Below are positions 18,936 to 26,849 of a DNA stretch of 41,682 nucleotides, piece by piece. A program made the position numbers and the translations under genes. How positions within the stretch are numbered: position 1 is the first letter of the stretch; every line of letters starts with the position of its first letter. The notes under the pieces are model-generated. The model made no database searches and was not told the origin of the DNA. It saw only the letters and a program-made list of their open reading frames with translations. The stretch lies in NCBI GenBank assembly GCA_025965515.1, contig JAOPWU010000196.1, positions 1-41,682 on the forward strand. The letters are read 5' to 3'. The DNA comes from Mycobacterium sp. (lineage in GTDB: Bacteria; Actinomycetota; Actinomycetes; RYN-182).

Positions 18936-19238
18936 TTACGAGGCCAACCGCGCACGTGCGTTGCGCCCAGAGATGGTCGGTTCAGCACCACGGTCGGGTT
19001 GGTTGATCTCGGCCCACACCGCATCGAGGGAAAGGCCGAGGACATCGGCGATCGCCGCGATGGTCGGGAAGGCAGGGGTCGCTACGCGGCCGGACTCGAT
19101 CTTCCGGAGGGTCTCCGGTGAGACGCGAGCATCGAGTGCGGTCTCAAGCATCGAGCGCTTTCCCCTGGCGCGACGCAACAGGGCACCGAGGCGCCGCCCG
19201 CGCTCGACCTCTGCGGGAGTGAGCGGCAACCTGACCAT
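18936..19238 (-). CDS. Small XRE-family helix-turn-helix regulator
   Basis: This 100-residue protein has a single Cro/C1-type HTH at about residues 15-75: GALLRRARG, ALDARVSPETLRKIESGR as the turn and recognition helix, then FPTIAAIADVLGLSLDAVWAEI. A short polar tail ends in TAA. The ATG at 19238 is chosen since the conserved region begins soon after. TAGAAT on the minus strand ends 7 bases before it, which would suit a leaderless transcript. It is divergent from the aminopeptidase gene with only 64 bases between the starts, so it is a likely regulator of that gene and of itself (inference). Confidence 0.8.
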   Translation of the reverse strand: MVRLPLTPAEVERGRRLGALLRRARGKRSMLETALDARVSPETLRKIESGRVATPAFPTIAAIADVLGLSLDAVWAEINQPDRGAEPTISGRNARARLAS

Positions 19239-19302
19239 GGCGCCGATTCTAGTGCCGATACGATGGCCGGGATAGTTATTGGTTGCACCAGGAGGGCGCC
19301 AC
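19239..19302. promoter_or_regulatory. Divergent promoter between XRE regulator and aminopeptidase
   Basis: These 64 bases separate two divergent starts. A direct repeat of GCCGAT occurs at 19243-19248 and again 12 bases later. TAGAAT on the minus strand is the -10 candidate for the regulator. For the plus-strand gene a GGAGGG ribosome site sits about 8 bases before the ATG. The compact layout fits an autoregulated pair. Confidence 0.45.
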
Positions 19303-20100
19303 ATGATCGAAATCCTGAACCCCACCGAACTGCCCCGAGCGAAGGACGCAGGAGCCCTGGTCGCCGACATCTTGCAGACGCTGAAGAGCCGCAGCGCAGT
19401 TGGCACGAACCTCCAAGACATCGACCGGTGGGCCGAAGCCATGATCGCCCAGGCCGGAGCACTGTCCTGCTACGTCGACTACGAGCCCTCCTTCGGACGC
19501 GGGCCATTCGGTCACTACATCTGCACGTCCGTCAACGACGCTGTGCTCCATGGACTGCCATACGACTACACGCTTGCCGACGGCGATCTGCTATCACTCG
19601 ACCTCGCCGTCTCCAAAGAAGGAGTCGTTGCAGACTCTGCCATCAGTTTCATCGTGGGCGACTCAGAATCCCCCGAGAGCGTTGCGATGATCAGCGCAAC
19701 CGAACGCGCATTGCACGCGGGGATCGCTGCTGCCGGACCTGGTGCTCGCATCGGTGACATCTCCCATGCCATCGGCTCGGTCCTGAGCGAAGCGGGGTAC
19801 CCGATCAACACCGAGTTCGGCGGTCATGGCGTCGGATCGACGATGCATCAGGACCCGCACGTCCCAAATGCTGGGAGGCCCGGTCGTGGATACAGACTGC
19901 GGCCTGGGTTGCTGCTGGCGCTGGAGCCATGGGTCATGGCGGACACCGCTGAACTCATCACCGACGGCGACGGCTGGACGCTCCGAAGCGCGACAGGCTG
20001 CCGGACGGCACACAGTGAGCACACGATCGCTATCACCAACGACGGAGCCGAGATTCTCACCTTGCCGCGGCCCAACCTCAACAACGGATGCCGCCGGTGA
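19303..20100 (+). CDS. map: Type I methionine aminopeptidase (accessory copy)
   Basis: This 265-residue enzyme removes the initiator Met from nascent proteins. All catalytic residues are visible: His83 (VLHGLP), metal ligands Asp100 (SLDLAV), Asp111 (VADSAISF), His175 (GGHGVG), Glu208 (ALEPWV) and Glu239 (SEHTIAIT), and the second His182 in STMHQDPHV. The N-terminus is short, without the SH3-binding extension of some actinobacterial copies. The ATG at 19303 has GGAGGG upstream, decisive over the frame start at 19279. GC content is visibly lower than the surroundings (57-58% in two 60-base rows I counted). The gene is divergent from an XRE regulator, so it looks like a transferred, regulated paralogue. 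A housekeeping map gene would be expected elsewhere in the genome. Confidence 0.9.
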   Translation: MIEILNPTELPRAKDAGALVADILQTLKSRSAVGTNLQDIDRWAEAMIAQAGALSCYVDYEPSFGRGPFGHYICTSVNDAVLHGLPYDYTLADGDLLSLDLAVSKEGVVADSAISFIVGDSESPESVAMISATERALHAGIAAAGPGARIGDISHAIGSVLSEAGYPINTEFGGHGVGSTMHQDPHVPNAGRPGRGYRLRPGLLLALEPWVMADTAELITDGDGWTLRSATGCRTAHSEHTIAITNDGAEILTLPRPNLNNGCRR

Positions 20101-20125
20101 GCACGAGTTGGCTCTCACCGGCGGC
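20090..20125. terminator. Hairpin between convergent map and whiG genes
   Basis: GCCGCCGGTGAG (20090-20101) and CTCACCGGCGGC (20114-20125) are exact 12-base complements with a 12-base loop. The left arm overlaps the stop codon of the aminopeptidase gene. It can also act on whiG transcripts, whose stop is at 20159. No T-run follows. Confidence 0.65.
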
Positions 20126-20158
20126 GTCCAGGTAATGCATACATGCTGTCAAGCGTCG

Positions 20159-21013
20159 TCAGCGCTGGTCGGCGAGCTTGCCCCGTAGCTGCAGGACGGC
20201 CTTGGTGTGCATCTGGCAGATCCGGCTCTCGGTCACGCCGAGCACCTGACCGATCTCCGCCAGCGTGAGTCCTTCGTAGTAGTAGAGGGTCACGACGATC
20301 TTCTCGCGCTCCGGCAGGTGGTTGATCGCCCGGGCGAGCAGTGTCTTCGTCTCCTCGGACTCGAACGCCACGACCGGGTCCTCGGCCTTGGTGTCCTCGA
20401 GGGTGTCGACGAGGCTGACCTTGTCGCCCTTCTCGCCGCCGCCCGCGGACAGCAGCTCGTCGAGCGCCACCACGTTCACGTACGACACCTGGCTGAAGAT
20501 CGCGTGCAGTTCGTTGAGCGACAGCCCGAGCTCCGCGGCCACCTCGGCCTCGGTGGGCGTGCGGTGCAGCTGCGCCTCGAGGCCGGCGTACGCACGCTCG
20601 ACGTCGCGGGCCTTGCTCCGGATGGAGCGCGGGATCCAGTCGATCGCCCGCAGCTCGTCGATGATCGCGCCCTTGATCCGGCTGATCGCGTACGTCTCGA
20701 ACTTGATGGACCGCGAGAGGTCGTACTTCTCGATCGCGTCCATGAGCCCGAAGATGCCGTAGCTGACCAGGTCGGCCTGCTCGATGTTGGACGGCAGGCC
20801 CACGCCGACCCGGCCGGCGACGTACTTGACCAGGGGCGAGTAGTGCAGGATCAACCGCTCGCGGACCGACTCCGAGCCCGTGGTCTTGAACTCCTCCCAC
20901 AGGACGGTGACAGCCGCCTGGGCAGCGGCCTTCTCGGCTGCCTTGCGCTGCTCCGGGGTCAGAGCCTCGTGCGGCTCGACCCCCGCCGTATCCGTAGTCA
21001 GCGTGCTCCCCAC
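20159..21013 (-). CDS. whiG: RNA polymerase sigma factor of the WhiG/FliA type
   Basis: This 284-residue sigma-28-type factor directs RNA polymerase to motility or sporulation promoters. Region 2 reads [14 protein letters not shown]...[18 protein letters not shown] and [27 protein letters not shown]. Region 3 follows ([18 protein letters not shown]), and region 4 is [23 protein letters not shown] with [11 protein letters not shown] at the recognition helix. The GTG start at 21013 is used; about 30 extra residues precede region 1.2. In sporulating actinomycetes WhiG starts the aerial-hyphae-to-spore switch; in motile genera the same protein drives flagellar genes. It lies 90 bases from xerC on the same strand. 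Confidence 0.93.
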   Translation of the reverse strand: MGSTLTTDTAGVEPHEALTPEQRKAAEKAAAQAAVTVLWEEFKTTGSESVRERLILHYSPLVKYVAGRVGVGLPSNIEQADLVSYGIFGLMDAIEKYDLSRSIKFETYAISRIKGAIIDELRAIDWIPRSIRSKARDVERAYAGLEAQLHRTPTEAEVAAELGLSLNELHAIFSQVSYVNVVALDELLSAGGGEKGDKVSLVDTLEDTKAEDPVVAFESEETKTLLARAINHLPEREKIVVTLYYYEGLTLAEIGQVLGVTESRICQMHTKAVLQLRGKLADQR

Positions 21014-21103
21014 CTCTGGTCGTTCGAACGCCCGACGACACTGTGCCGCCCTGGCCCGCGCCGGCTGTCGCCCCGTCGGTCCTCAGTAGCTCCTATCGCC
21101 CGG

Positions 21104-22075
21104 TCATGCCCGCGGATGAGCGAGCTGGTACGTCTGTCTCAGACGTTCGGCCGTGACATGCGTATAGAGCTGGGTTGTTGCGAGCGTAGCGTGACCGAGC
21201 AGTTCCTGAACGCTGCGCAGGTCGGCGCCCGCTGCAACCAGATGGGTGGCCGCGCTATGCCGCAGGCCGTGCGGCGAGAGGTCCGGGACCCCCGCCGCGA
21301 GCGCGCGCCGGTGCACGAGCTCCCGCGCGGTCCGCACGTCGAGGCGCCGGCCGCGGACCCCCACCAGCAGGGCATCCCCCGCAGCCGGTAGGGCCAGCTC
21401 CTGCCGCACGGGGGCCCACTGCGCCAGCGCTCGCGCCGCCGGCGCGCCGAAGGGCACGACGCGCTCCTTACGGCCCTTGCCGAGCACCCGGACCGTGCGG
21501 CGGTCACCGTCCACGTCCCGCCGGTCCAGCCCGCAGAGCTCGGCCACGCGGATGCCGCAGCCGTAGAGCAGCTCGAGCGCCACCTGGTTCCGCGCCTCGA
21601 CGGCGCGCGCCCGCGCCTCGGCCCGGGGGTCGCCCTCCGGGTCCGGGACGGCAACGGGCGGCACGAGCAGTTGCGCCGCCTGGCCCGCGGTGAGGACGTC
21701 CGGGAGGTGCCGGCCACGGCGGACGGTCCCGAGGGACGCCGACGGATCGCCGGGCATGCGCCCGGTCGCGACGGCCCACCCGCAGAACCGACGCGCCGCC
21801 GAGGCCGACCGGGCGAGGGTCGCCGGACCCGCTCCGCAGGTGCGCCGACGGGCCAGCCAGCTGCGGAGGGCCGTGAGGTCCAGCTCCGCCAGGTCGGGGC
21901 GGTGCATGCGCTCGAGATGGTCGACCAGGTCGCGGACGTCCGACAGGTAGGCGCGCACGGTGTTGGGGGACAACCCCGCGACCGTCGTCAGGTGCTCCCG
22001 GTACGCCTGGAGCGCCGCCTCGTGGCGAGCGGCCCGCGGCACACTCGCCGGCGCAGGGCGAGTGGGCGACTCCAT
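21104..22075 (-). CDS. xerC: Tyrosine recombinase XerC
   Basis: This 323-residue site-specific recombinase resolves chromosome dimers at dif with XerD. The SAM-like N-terminal core (HEAALQAYREHLTTVAGLSPNTVRAYLSD) is followed by the catalytic domain. The residues visible are Arg in CGIRVAELCG, Lys in LGKGRKERVVP, His-x-x-Arg in SPHGLRHSAATH, His in LGHATLATT and the nucleophile Tyr in LYTHVT. The ATG at 22075 is preferred to a TTG three codons upstream. The chromosomal setting between dprA and whiG is the usual actinobacterial place for xerC, so this is not a phage integrase. Confidence 0.93.
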   Translation of the reverse strand: MESPTRPAPASVPRAARHEAALQAYREHLTTVAGLSPNTVRAYLSDVRDLVDHLERMHRPDLAELDLTALRSWLARRRTCGAGPATLARSASAARRFCGWAVATGRMPGDPSASLGTVRRGRHLPDVLTAGQAAQLLVPPVAVPDPEGDPRAEARARAVEARNQVALELLYGCGIRVAELCGLDRRDVDGDRRTVRVLGKGRKERVVPFGAPAARALAQWAPVRQELALPAAGDALLVGVRGRRLDVRTARELVHRRALAAGVPDLSPHGLRHSAATHLVAAGADLRSVQELLGHATLATTQLYTHVTAERLRQTYQLAHPRA

Positions 22076-22135
22076 GGTGCGCAACGGTGTCTCCCAAATC
22101 GGTCCGGGTCAACCGGAACGCCGCGTTACCCCCTG

Positions 22136-23362
22136 TCACGTGGAGTTCCCAGTGCCGCGGGTGATCGTCCAGCCGTCGTCGGTGACGGTGACGAGGCCCG
22201 CCTCGCGGAAGTGCTCCAGCAGCGCCAGCGCCCGGTGCGGGTGCACGCCTGCCGCCGCAGCCACCGCCTCCAGGGGGCGGGGACCGCGGGCGGGCACCTG
22301 GTCGAGAACCAGCAGCGCCAGGCCCCGGATACTGTCCCGGGCCCGGGCGTCGGCAGAGCGCTCCTTCGCGGCCCCGCCGCGGCGGACGGCGGGGGGCTCC
22401 GCGCCGAGCGGCCCCACCAGCTCGAGCACGTCGGCCCCGCCGGTGACGAGCGCCCCGGAGCCCTGCAGCCACCGGTTGCTTCCGCCGCTGGCCGTCGACG
22501 TCACCGGTCCCGGGACGACCATGTCCACCCGGTTCAGGTCCACTGCGCGCCGGAGGGTGCTCAGGGCGCCGCTGCGCACCGCGGCCTCGACCAGCACGAC
22601 ACCCGCGGCCAGCGCGGCGATCAACCGGTTCCGCGAGAGGAACCGGTGCCGCACGGCCACCGCCTCCGGCGGGCTCTCGCTCACGACCGCCCCCTCGGCC
22701 GCCAGCCGCTGCAGCAGCGCCCGGTGCGCCCGCGGGTAGATGTCCAGCGCCCCGCCGGCCAGGACGGCGAGCGTCGGCCCCCCGACGGCGAGCGCCCCAC
22801 GGTGCGCAGCCCCGTCGATGCCGAGCGCTCCCCCGGACACGACCGTGTGCCCGGCCTCGGCGACGTCGGAGGCGATCTCCGACGCGGCCCACGTGCCGTA
22901 GGCGGTAGCGGCCCGCGAGCCCACGACGGCCACCGCCCTGTCGGCGCGTGCGGGGAGCCGCAGCGGACCGAGCACGTACAAGCCGAACGGGGGGCCGACG
23001 CCCGGCTGGCCGGGATCGGGTGACCACCCGGGACCGGGCAGGTCGTCCACGCCGTCGGGCCACTCGTCGTCGCCGGGGACGAGGAACCGCACCCGGGCCC
23101 GGGCGGCGGTGTCGAGGTCCGCCGCCGGGTCGGTGTCGAGGGCGCGCCAGCGCGCGTCCGCCGCCCCCGGCCCGCCCGAGCAGCGGAGGGCCTCGCGCAG
23201 CGCCGCCTGAGGGCGCCCGGCCCCCAGCAGCGCGTGGACGGCGGGGTCCCCGGGCCGCGCGTAGCGGCACAGCGCCGCCCGGACCAGCCGAGGGTCGGTG
23301 GGAAGCTCCGACAGGTCGGGCACCCGGTCCGTCAGCTGCGGGCGGGCGGCGGGCGGCGTCAT
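22136..23362 (-). CDS. dprA: DNA-processing protein DprA
   Basis: This 408-residue cytosolic protein loads RecA on incoming single-stranded DNA. The Rossmann-like core has VAVVGSRAATAYG, HTVVSGGALGIDGAAHRGAL and ESPPEAVAVRHRFLSRNRLIAALA, which are the family hallmarks. A winged-helix-like C-terminal part (about 340-408) reads HPHRALALLEHFREAGLV. The N-terminal 100 residues are variable and Ala/Pro rich. The ATG at 23362 overlaps the yifB stop (ATGA), so it is coupled to yifB. Presence of dprA does not by itself show natural competence. Confidence 0.95.
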   Translation of the reverse strand: MTPPAARPQLTDRVPDLSELPTDPRLVRAALCRYARPGDPAVHALLGAGRPQAALREALRCSGGPGAADARWRALDTDPAADLDTAARARVRFLVPGDDEWPDGVDDLPGPGWSPDPGQPGVGPPFGLYVLGPLRLPARADRAVAVVGSRAATAYGTWAASEIASDVAEAGHTVVSGGALGIDGAAHRGALAVGGPTLAVLAGGALDIYPRAHRALLQRLAAEGAVVSESPPEAVAVRHRFLSRNRLIAALAAGVVLVEAAVRSGALSTLRRAVDLNRVDMVVPGPVTSTASGGSNRWLQGSGALVTGGADVLELVGPLGAEPPAVRRGGAAKERSADARARDSIRGLALLVLDQVPARGPRPLEAVAAAAGVHPHRALALLEHFREAGLVTVTDDGWTITRGTGNST

Positions 23363-24885
23363 GCCGCCAGCTCCGCTCCGGTCGGGGCACGCAGGCTCAG
23401 TGCCTCCTCGACGTGCTCCACCGCGGGTAGCGCCGTGCCGGCGAGGTCGGCCAGCGTCCAGGCGACCCGCAGCACCCGGTCGAAACCCCTCGCCGTGATC
23501 GCACCCCGCCGCAGCGCGGCCGACACCGGGCGGAGCGCCGCGACCGGCGGCCGCCAGCGCGTGCGCAACACCGGCCCAGGCACTTCCGCGTTCGTCCGCC
23601 AGCCGGCCGCCGACAACCGGGCGGCGGCCGCGGCCCTGGCGACCGCCACCCGCGCCGCGACGGCCGCACTGCCCTCCCCCGGCGTCGGGTCGAACAGCGC
23701 AGCCCGGGTGGCGGGGGGAACCGTCAGCCGGACGTCCACCCGGTCCAGCAGGGGTCCGCTGATGCGCGCCCCGTAGCGGCGCCGCTCGACCGGCGAACAG
23801 CTGCAGCGCACCGTGCCGGCGTGCGGGCAGCCGCAGGGGTTCGCGGCCAGGACCAGTTGGAACCGCGCCGGGAATGCGGCCGTGATCCCCGACCGGGCGA
23901 GCACCACCTCGCCCGCCTCCAGGGGCTGGCGCAGCGCGTCCAGCACCCCGCGCGCGAACTCCGGTGCCTCGTCGAGGAAGAGCACGCCGCGGTGGGCGAG
24001 GCTGGCGGCGCCGGGGCGTAGCCCGCCCGCCGCCGACCCGCCGCCGACGACGGCCGCGACGCTCGCCGTGTGGTGGGGCGCCTGCAGCGGCGGCCGGCGC
24101 ACCAGGGGGCGGCCGGGCAGCAGCAGGCCCGCGACGGAATGGACGGCGCTGACCTCCAGGGACTCCTCGACGGTCAGCGGCGGCAGTAGCCCCGGCAGCC
24201 GCTCGGCGAGCATCGTCTTGCCTGCCCCGGGCGGCCCGACCAGCAGCAGGGAGTGCCCGCCGGCCGCGCAGACCTCCACGGCCCGCCGGCCCTCGGGCTG
24301 CGCGACGACGTCGGCCAGGTCGGGGCCGCCGGGCTCGCCCGGTGGCGGCAGCGAGGCTGCGGTCCGGGCGGCCGTCCCCTCGACCGGAGCGGCGAGCTCC
24401 CGCAGGTGCCGCACGGCCCAGATCGCGAGGCCGGCCACCAGCCGGGCCTCCGCCTCGTTGCACTCGGGCACGACGACCCGGGGGATCCCGGCCGCGCGGG
24501 CCGCGAGGACCGCGGGCAGGATGCCGGGCACGCCGCGGACCTGCCCGTCGAGCCCGAGCTCGCCGAGCACCACGGCATCGGCCAGCAGCGCCGCGGGCAG
24601 CTGCCCGGCGGCGCTCAGCACCGCGGCGGCGATTGCCAGGTCGAACGACGCACCCGCCTTGGGCAGCGTCGCCGGGGAGAGCGCGACCGTGATCCGCTGG
24701 GCCGGCCAGCCGAACCCGGCGTTCGAGATCGCGGCGCGCACCCGGTCCCGTGCCTCGTGGAGCGCCGTGTCGGGCAGCCCGATGATCGTGGTGGACGGCA
24801 GGCCCTGGGCGATGTCGGCCTCCACGTCGACCAGGGAGCCCGCCAGTCCGGTCAGTGCCATGGCCCGCACCCGCGCCAGGGCCAT
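23359..24885 (-). CDS. yifB: YifB family Mg-chelatase-like AAA ATPase (ComM homologue)
   Basis: The protein has 508 residues. The N-terminal Lon-protease-like fold (TIIGLPDTALHEARDRVRAA, LSPATLPKAGASFDLAIA) is followed by the AAA module with Walker A GPPGAGKTMLAERL, Walker B GVLFLDEAPEF and the ANPCGCP sensor region. The C-terminal Mg_chelatase_C part reads RRGAITARGFDRVLRVAWTLADL. ComM, its proteobacterial relative, is a helicase that extends recombination branches. The ATG at 24885 shares its A with the yraN stop (TGATG). Together with dprA and yraN it forms the conserved DNA-uptake and processing cluster. Confidence 0.94.
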   Translation of the reverse strand: MALARVRAMALTGLAGSLVDVEADIAQGLPSTTIIGLPDTALHEARDRVRAAISNAGFGWPAQRITVALSPATLPKAGASFDLAIAAAVLSAAGQLPAALLADAVVLGELGLDGQVRGVPGILPAVLAARAAGIPRVVVPECNEAEARLVAGLAIWAVRHLRELAAPVEGTAARTAASLPPPGEPGGPDLADVVAQPEGRRAVEVCAAGGHSLLLVGPPGAGKTMLAERLPGLLPPLTVEESLEVSAVHSVAGLLLPGRPLVRRPPLQAPHHTASVAAVVGGGSAAGGLRPGAASLAHRGVLFLDEAPEFARGVLDALRQPLEAGEVVLARSGITAAFPARFQLVLAANPCGCPHAGTVRCSCSPVERRRYGARISGPLLDRVDVRLTVPPATRAALFDPTPGEGSAAVAARVAVARAAAAARLSAAGWRTNAEVPGPVLRTRWRPPVAALRPVSAALRRGAITARGFDRVLRVAWTLADLAGTALPAVEHVEEALSLRAPTGAELAA

Positions 24886-25274
24886 CAGAACGCCCCCGGG
24901 ATGTGCAGCACGCGGACGGGCTCGCCGTCGGCAGCCGGGCGGACCGTGACAACGTCGAAGCGGACGTCGGGCCCGTTGCGGCCGGGCGCCGGACGGAGCT
25001 CCGGGTGATCCGCGTGGTCGGCGAGCCAGGCGGCGGCGGCGCGCCGCAGCCTCGCCTGCCGGCGGGCGTCCACCGCCGCCTGGGGAGGGCCGAACGTCTC
25101 CGTCCGTCGGGTCTTCACCTCCACGAAGGCCACGCAGGTGCCCTCGGCGATGACCAGGTCGATCTCCCCGGCCCGGCACCGCCAGTTCCGCGCCAGCACC
25201 GTGGCGCCCTGCTGCTGCAACCAGGTGGCCGCCTGCTGTTCCCCCCACGCACCCAGGACGTCCTTGCCGCGCAT
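24885..25274 (-). CDS. yraN: YraN/UPF0102 family nuclease-fold protein
   Basis: This 129-residue protein has the restriction-endonuclease-like fold. The core is GEQQAATWLQQQGATVLARNWRCRAGEIDLV followed by CVAFVEVKTRR, with Glu, Asp, Glu and Lys of the PD-(D/E)xK site visible. Its function is not established. The ATG at 25274 begins the family N-terminus (RGKDVLGAWGE). The frame is open 38 codons further upstream, without a family match. It is the first gene of the yraN-yifB-dprA unit. Confidence 0.9.
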   Translation of the reverse strand: MRGKDVLGAWGEQQAATWLQQQGATVLARNWRCRAGEIDLVIAEGTCVAFVEVKTRRTETFGPPQAAVDARRQARLRRAAAAWLADHADHPELRPAPGRNGPDVRFDVVTVRPAADGEPVRVLHIPGAF

Positions 25275-25342
25275 CGGGCCCCCCCGCCGGTCGGTTTCGA
25301 TGGGGACCACGCTGCCCGCCCGTGAGGGGCGGGGGCCGGCAA

Positions 25343-25401
25343 CGACGCGGCGGCTGTGGACGGTGGTCGGGATGGCCACACTGTCCACAGCCGCCGCGTC
25401 G
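25343..25401. terminator. Long hairpin after the NlpC/P60 gene
   Basis: The 19-base arms at 25343-25361 and 25383-25401 are perfectly complementary around a 21-base loop. The outer arm begins 15 bases after the stop of the NlpC/P60 gene on the minus strand, so termination is the simplest role. The arms hold CTGTCCACA on one side and its near-mirror on the other, one or two bases from the actinobacterial DnaA box TTGTCCACA. Confidence 0.7.
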
Positions 25402-25415
25402 CGTCGGCCGTTCCG

Positions 25416-26759
25416 CTACCGCACCGCGAGCCGACCGGTGCTGGCGCTCCAGAACAGTGAGCCCCGCTGGAAGTCGCTCTGCCGGCCGCCCGACGCGGCG
25501 TGTTCGTCGCTCGTCGGGAAGCCGAGCCCGCTGCGGTCGGCGCCGGCACCCAGCCACGCCGAGCCGATGGCGCCGTAGACCAGGTGCGCCCCGGTCGCGG
25601 CCGACCAGTAGATGGCGCCGCCCCTGCTGAAGGAGTTGAACCGGCCGGTGCCCGTCGCGCTGGCCTGCTCGTCGGTGGTCGGGTACCCGGCGGGGCCGGC
25701 CCCGCCGCCCGACGCGAGCCACGCGACGCGGATGGCGCCGTAGATCACGTGGGCGCCCGTCGCCGGGGTCCAGTAGACCGATCCGTTGCGGCTGAAGTCG
25801 TTGTAGCGGGCGACCCCGTCCGCCGTACCGGTCTCATCCGTGGTCGGGTACCCGGTGGGGCCGGCCTCCCAGCCCGAGGCGGCCCAGGCCGCGCGGATGG
25901 CGCCGTAGATCGCGTGCGCGCCCGTTTTCGGCGTCCAGTAGATCGACGCGGCATTCGCGAAGTGGTTGAACCGGCCGATGCCGTCGGGCGTGCCGGTCTC
26001 ATCGGTCACGGGGAAGCCGAGCGGGCCGGCGGGCCCGCCCGTGGCCAGGTAGTCCCCGAGGATCGCGCCGTGCACCGCGTGGGCACCGGTCGAGGGCGTC
26101 CAGTAGATGGTCCCGCCCGCGAAGTCCTGGGCGCGGCCCCCGGCCACGCTCCGCTCGGCACCCAGCGGCGCGCCGAGGTACCCCGCGGCGCCGCCGGTGG
26201 CCGTCCACCGGGCGCCGATGTCGCCGTACGGCAGAGTGCCGGTGGCCCCGGAGCCGTTCGGGATCGGCGAGAGCCCGGTGGGGTCGCCGACGAAGTAGGC
26301 CGAGCTCCAGATCCCCTGCAGCTGGACGTTCTGGCCGGTCTTGGGGGCCGTCCACATCTGGTTTCCGCCGGCGTAGATGGCGTCGTGGTAGATCGCGCCG
26401 GTCGCGTCGTAGAAGAAGAGGACGTCGCCCGGCTGGGCCTCGTTCTGCGGGACCTGCGGCATCGCGCCGTACTGCTGCTGCGCGGTGCGCGGGAGGCTCA
26501 CGCCGAGCCGGTTGTAGACGAACTGGACGAGGCCGGAGCAGTCGAAGCTGTCGGGGCCGGAGCCGCCCCAGAGGTACGGCTTGCCGGCCTCCTGGGACGC
26601 GTAGGCGACGGCGGTCTGGCCGACGGTGGCGGAGTGGGTCACGGTCGAAGCGGCGGCGGCGGCCGGCGGGAGCGCGGCGGCGAGGCCGGTCCCGGCGACG
26701 ACGGCGGCCCCAAGCAGACAGCTCAGCAGGCGGGGACGGGAGCGGGCGAACGTAGACAC
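25416..26759 (-). CDS. Secreted NlpC/P60 peptidase with five LGFP repeats
   Basis: This 447-residue protein begins with a signal peptide (about 1-36: an Arg-rich head, a hydrophobic core and AAAAA). The NlpC/P60 domain (about 45-150) has Cys74 in SFDCSGLVQF and His125 in YHDAIYAGG; the usual third His/polar position reads QMWTAPKTG. Five LGFP repeats of about 54 residues follow, with the GxP cores near 197, 249, 303, 359 and 413 and intervening IYWTPxTGAHxxYGAI. LGFP repeats are thought to anchor proteins to the mycolate/peptidoglycan wall. It probably trims peptide stems of peptidoglycan outside the membrane. The GTG at 26759 starts the only plausible signal peptide, with GAAGAAG upstream. 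It is divergent from the GGDEF gene. Confidence 0.88.
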   Translation of the reverse strand: MSTFARSRPRLLSCLLGAAVVAGTGLAAALPPAAAAASTVTHSATVGQTAVAYASQEAGKPYLWGGSGPDSFDCSGLVQFVYNRLGVSLPRTAQQQYGAMPQVPQNEAQPGDVLFFYDATGAIYHDAIYAGGNQMWTAPKTGQNVQLQGIWSSAYFVGDPTGLSPIPNGSGATGTLPYGDIGARWTATGGAAGYLGAPLGAERSVAGGRAQDFAGGTIYWTPSTGAHAVHGAILGDYLATGGPAGPLGFPVTDETGTPDGIGRFNHFANAASIYWTPKTGAHAIYGAIRAAWAASGWEAGPTGYPTTDETGTADGVARYNDFSRNGSVYWTPATGAHVIYGAIRVAWLASGGGAGPAGYPTTDEQASATGTGRFNSFSRGGAIYWSAATGAHLVYGAIGSAWLGAGADRSGLGFPTSDEHAASGGRQSDFQRGSLFWSASTGRLAVR

Positions 26760-26849
26760 GCAAAGCTTCTTCGGCGGTCCACCATGATCAACTGAAGCGT
26801 TCGGGCGAATCTCGCACCATCGCGACTCCGCCGGACGGCCGCCGGCGCG

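Noticed and set aside
21021-21030. CGTTCGAACG palindrome upstream of whiG as a LexA (SOS) box
   Set aside because: The half-sites are in the opposite order to CGAAC-N4-GTTCG and lack the spacer; it is a short palindrome likely by chance.
21104-22075. Integrase of a mobile element
   Set aside because: All catalytic residues match XerC and the gene sits in its standard chromosomal context with dprA and whiG; no attachment site or phage genes are nearby.
25343-25401. Replication origin
   Set aside because: Only two imperfect DnaA-like boxes, no AT-rich region and no dnaA/dnaN nearby; the genes around are not origin genes.
26760-26849. c-di-AMP (ydaO) riboswitch before the NlpC/P60 gene
   Set aside because: Such riboswitches precede wall hydrolases in actinobacteria, but the gap is only 90 bases and the conserved core is absent.
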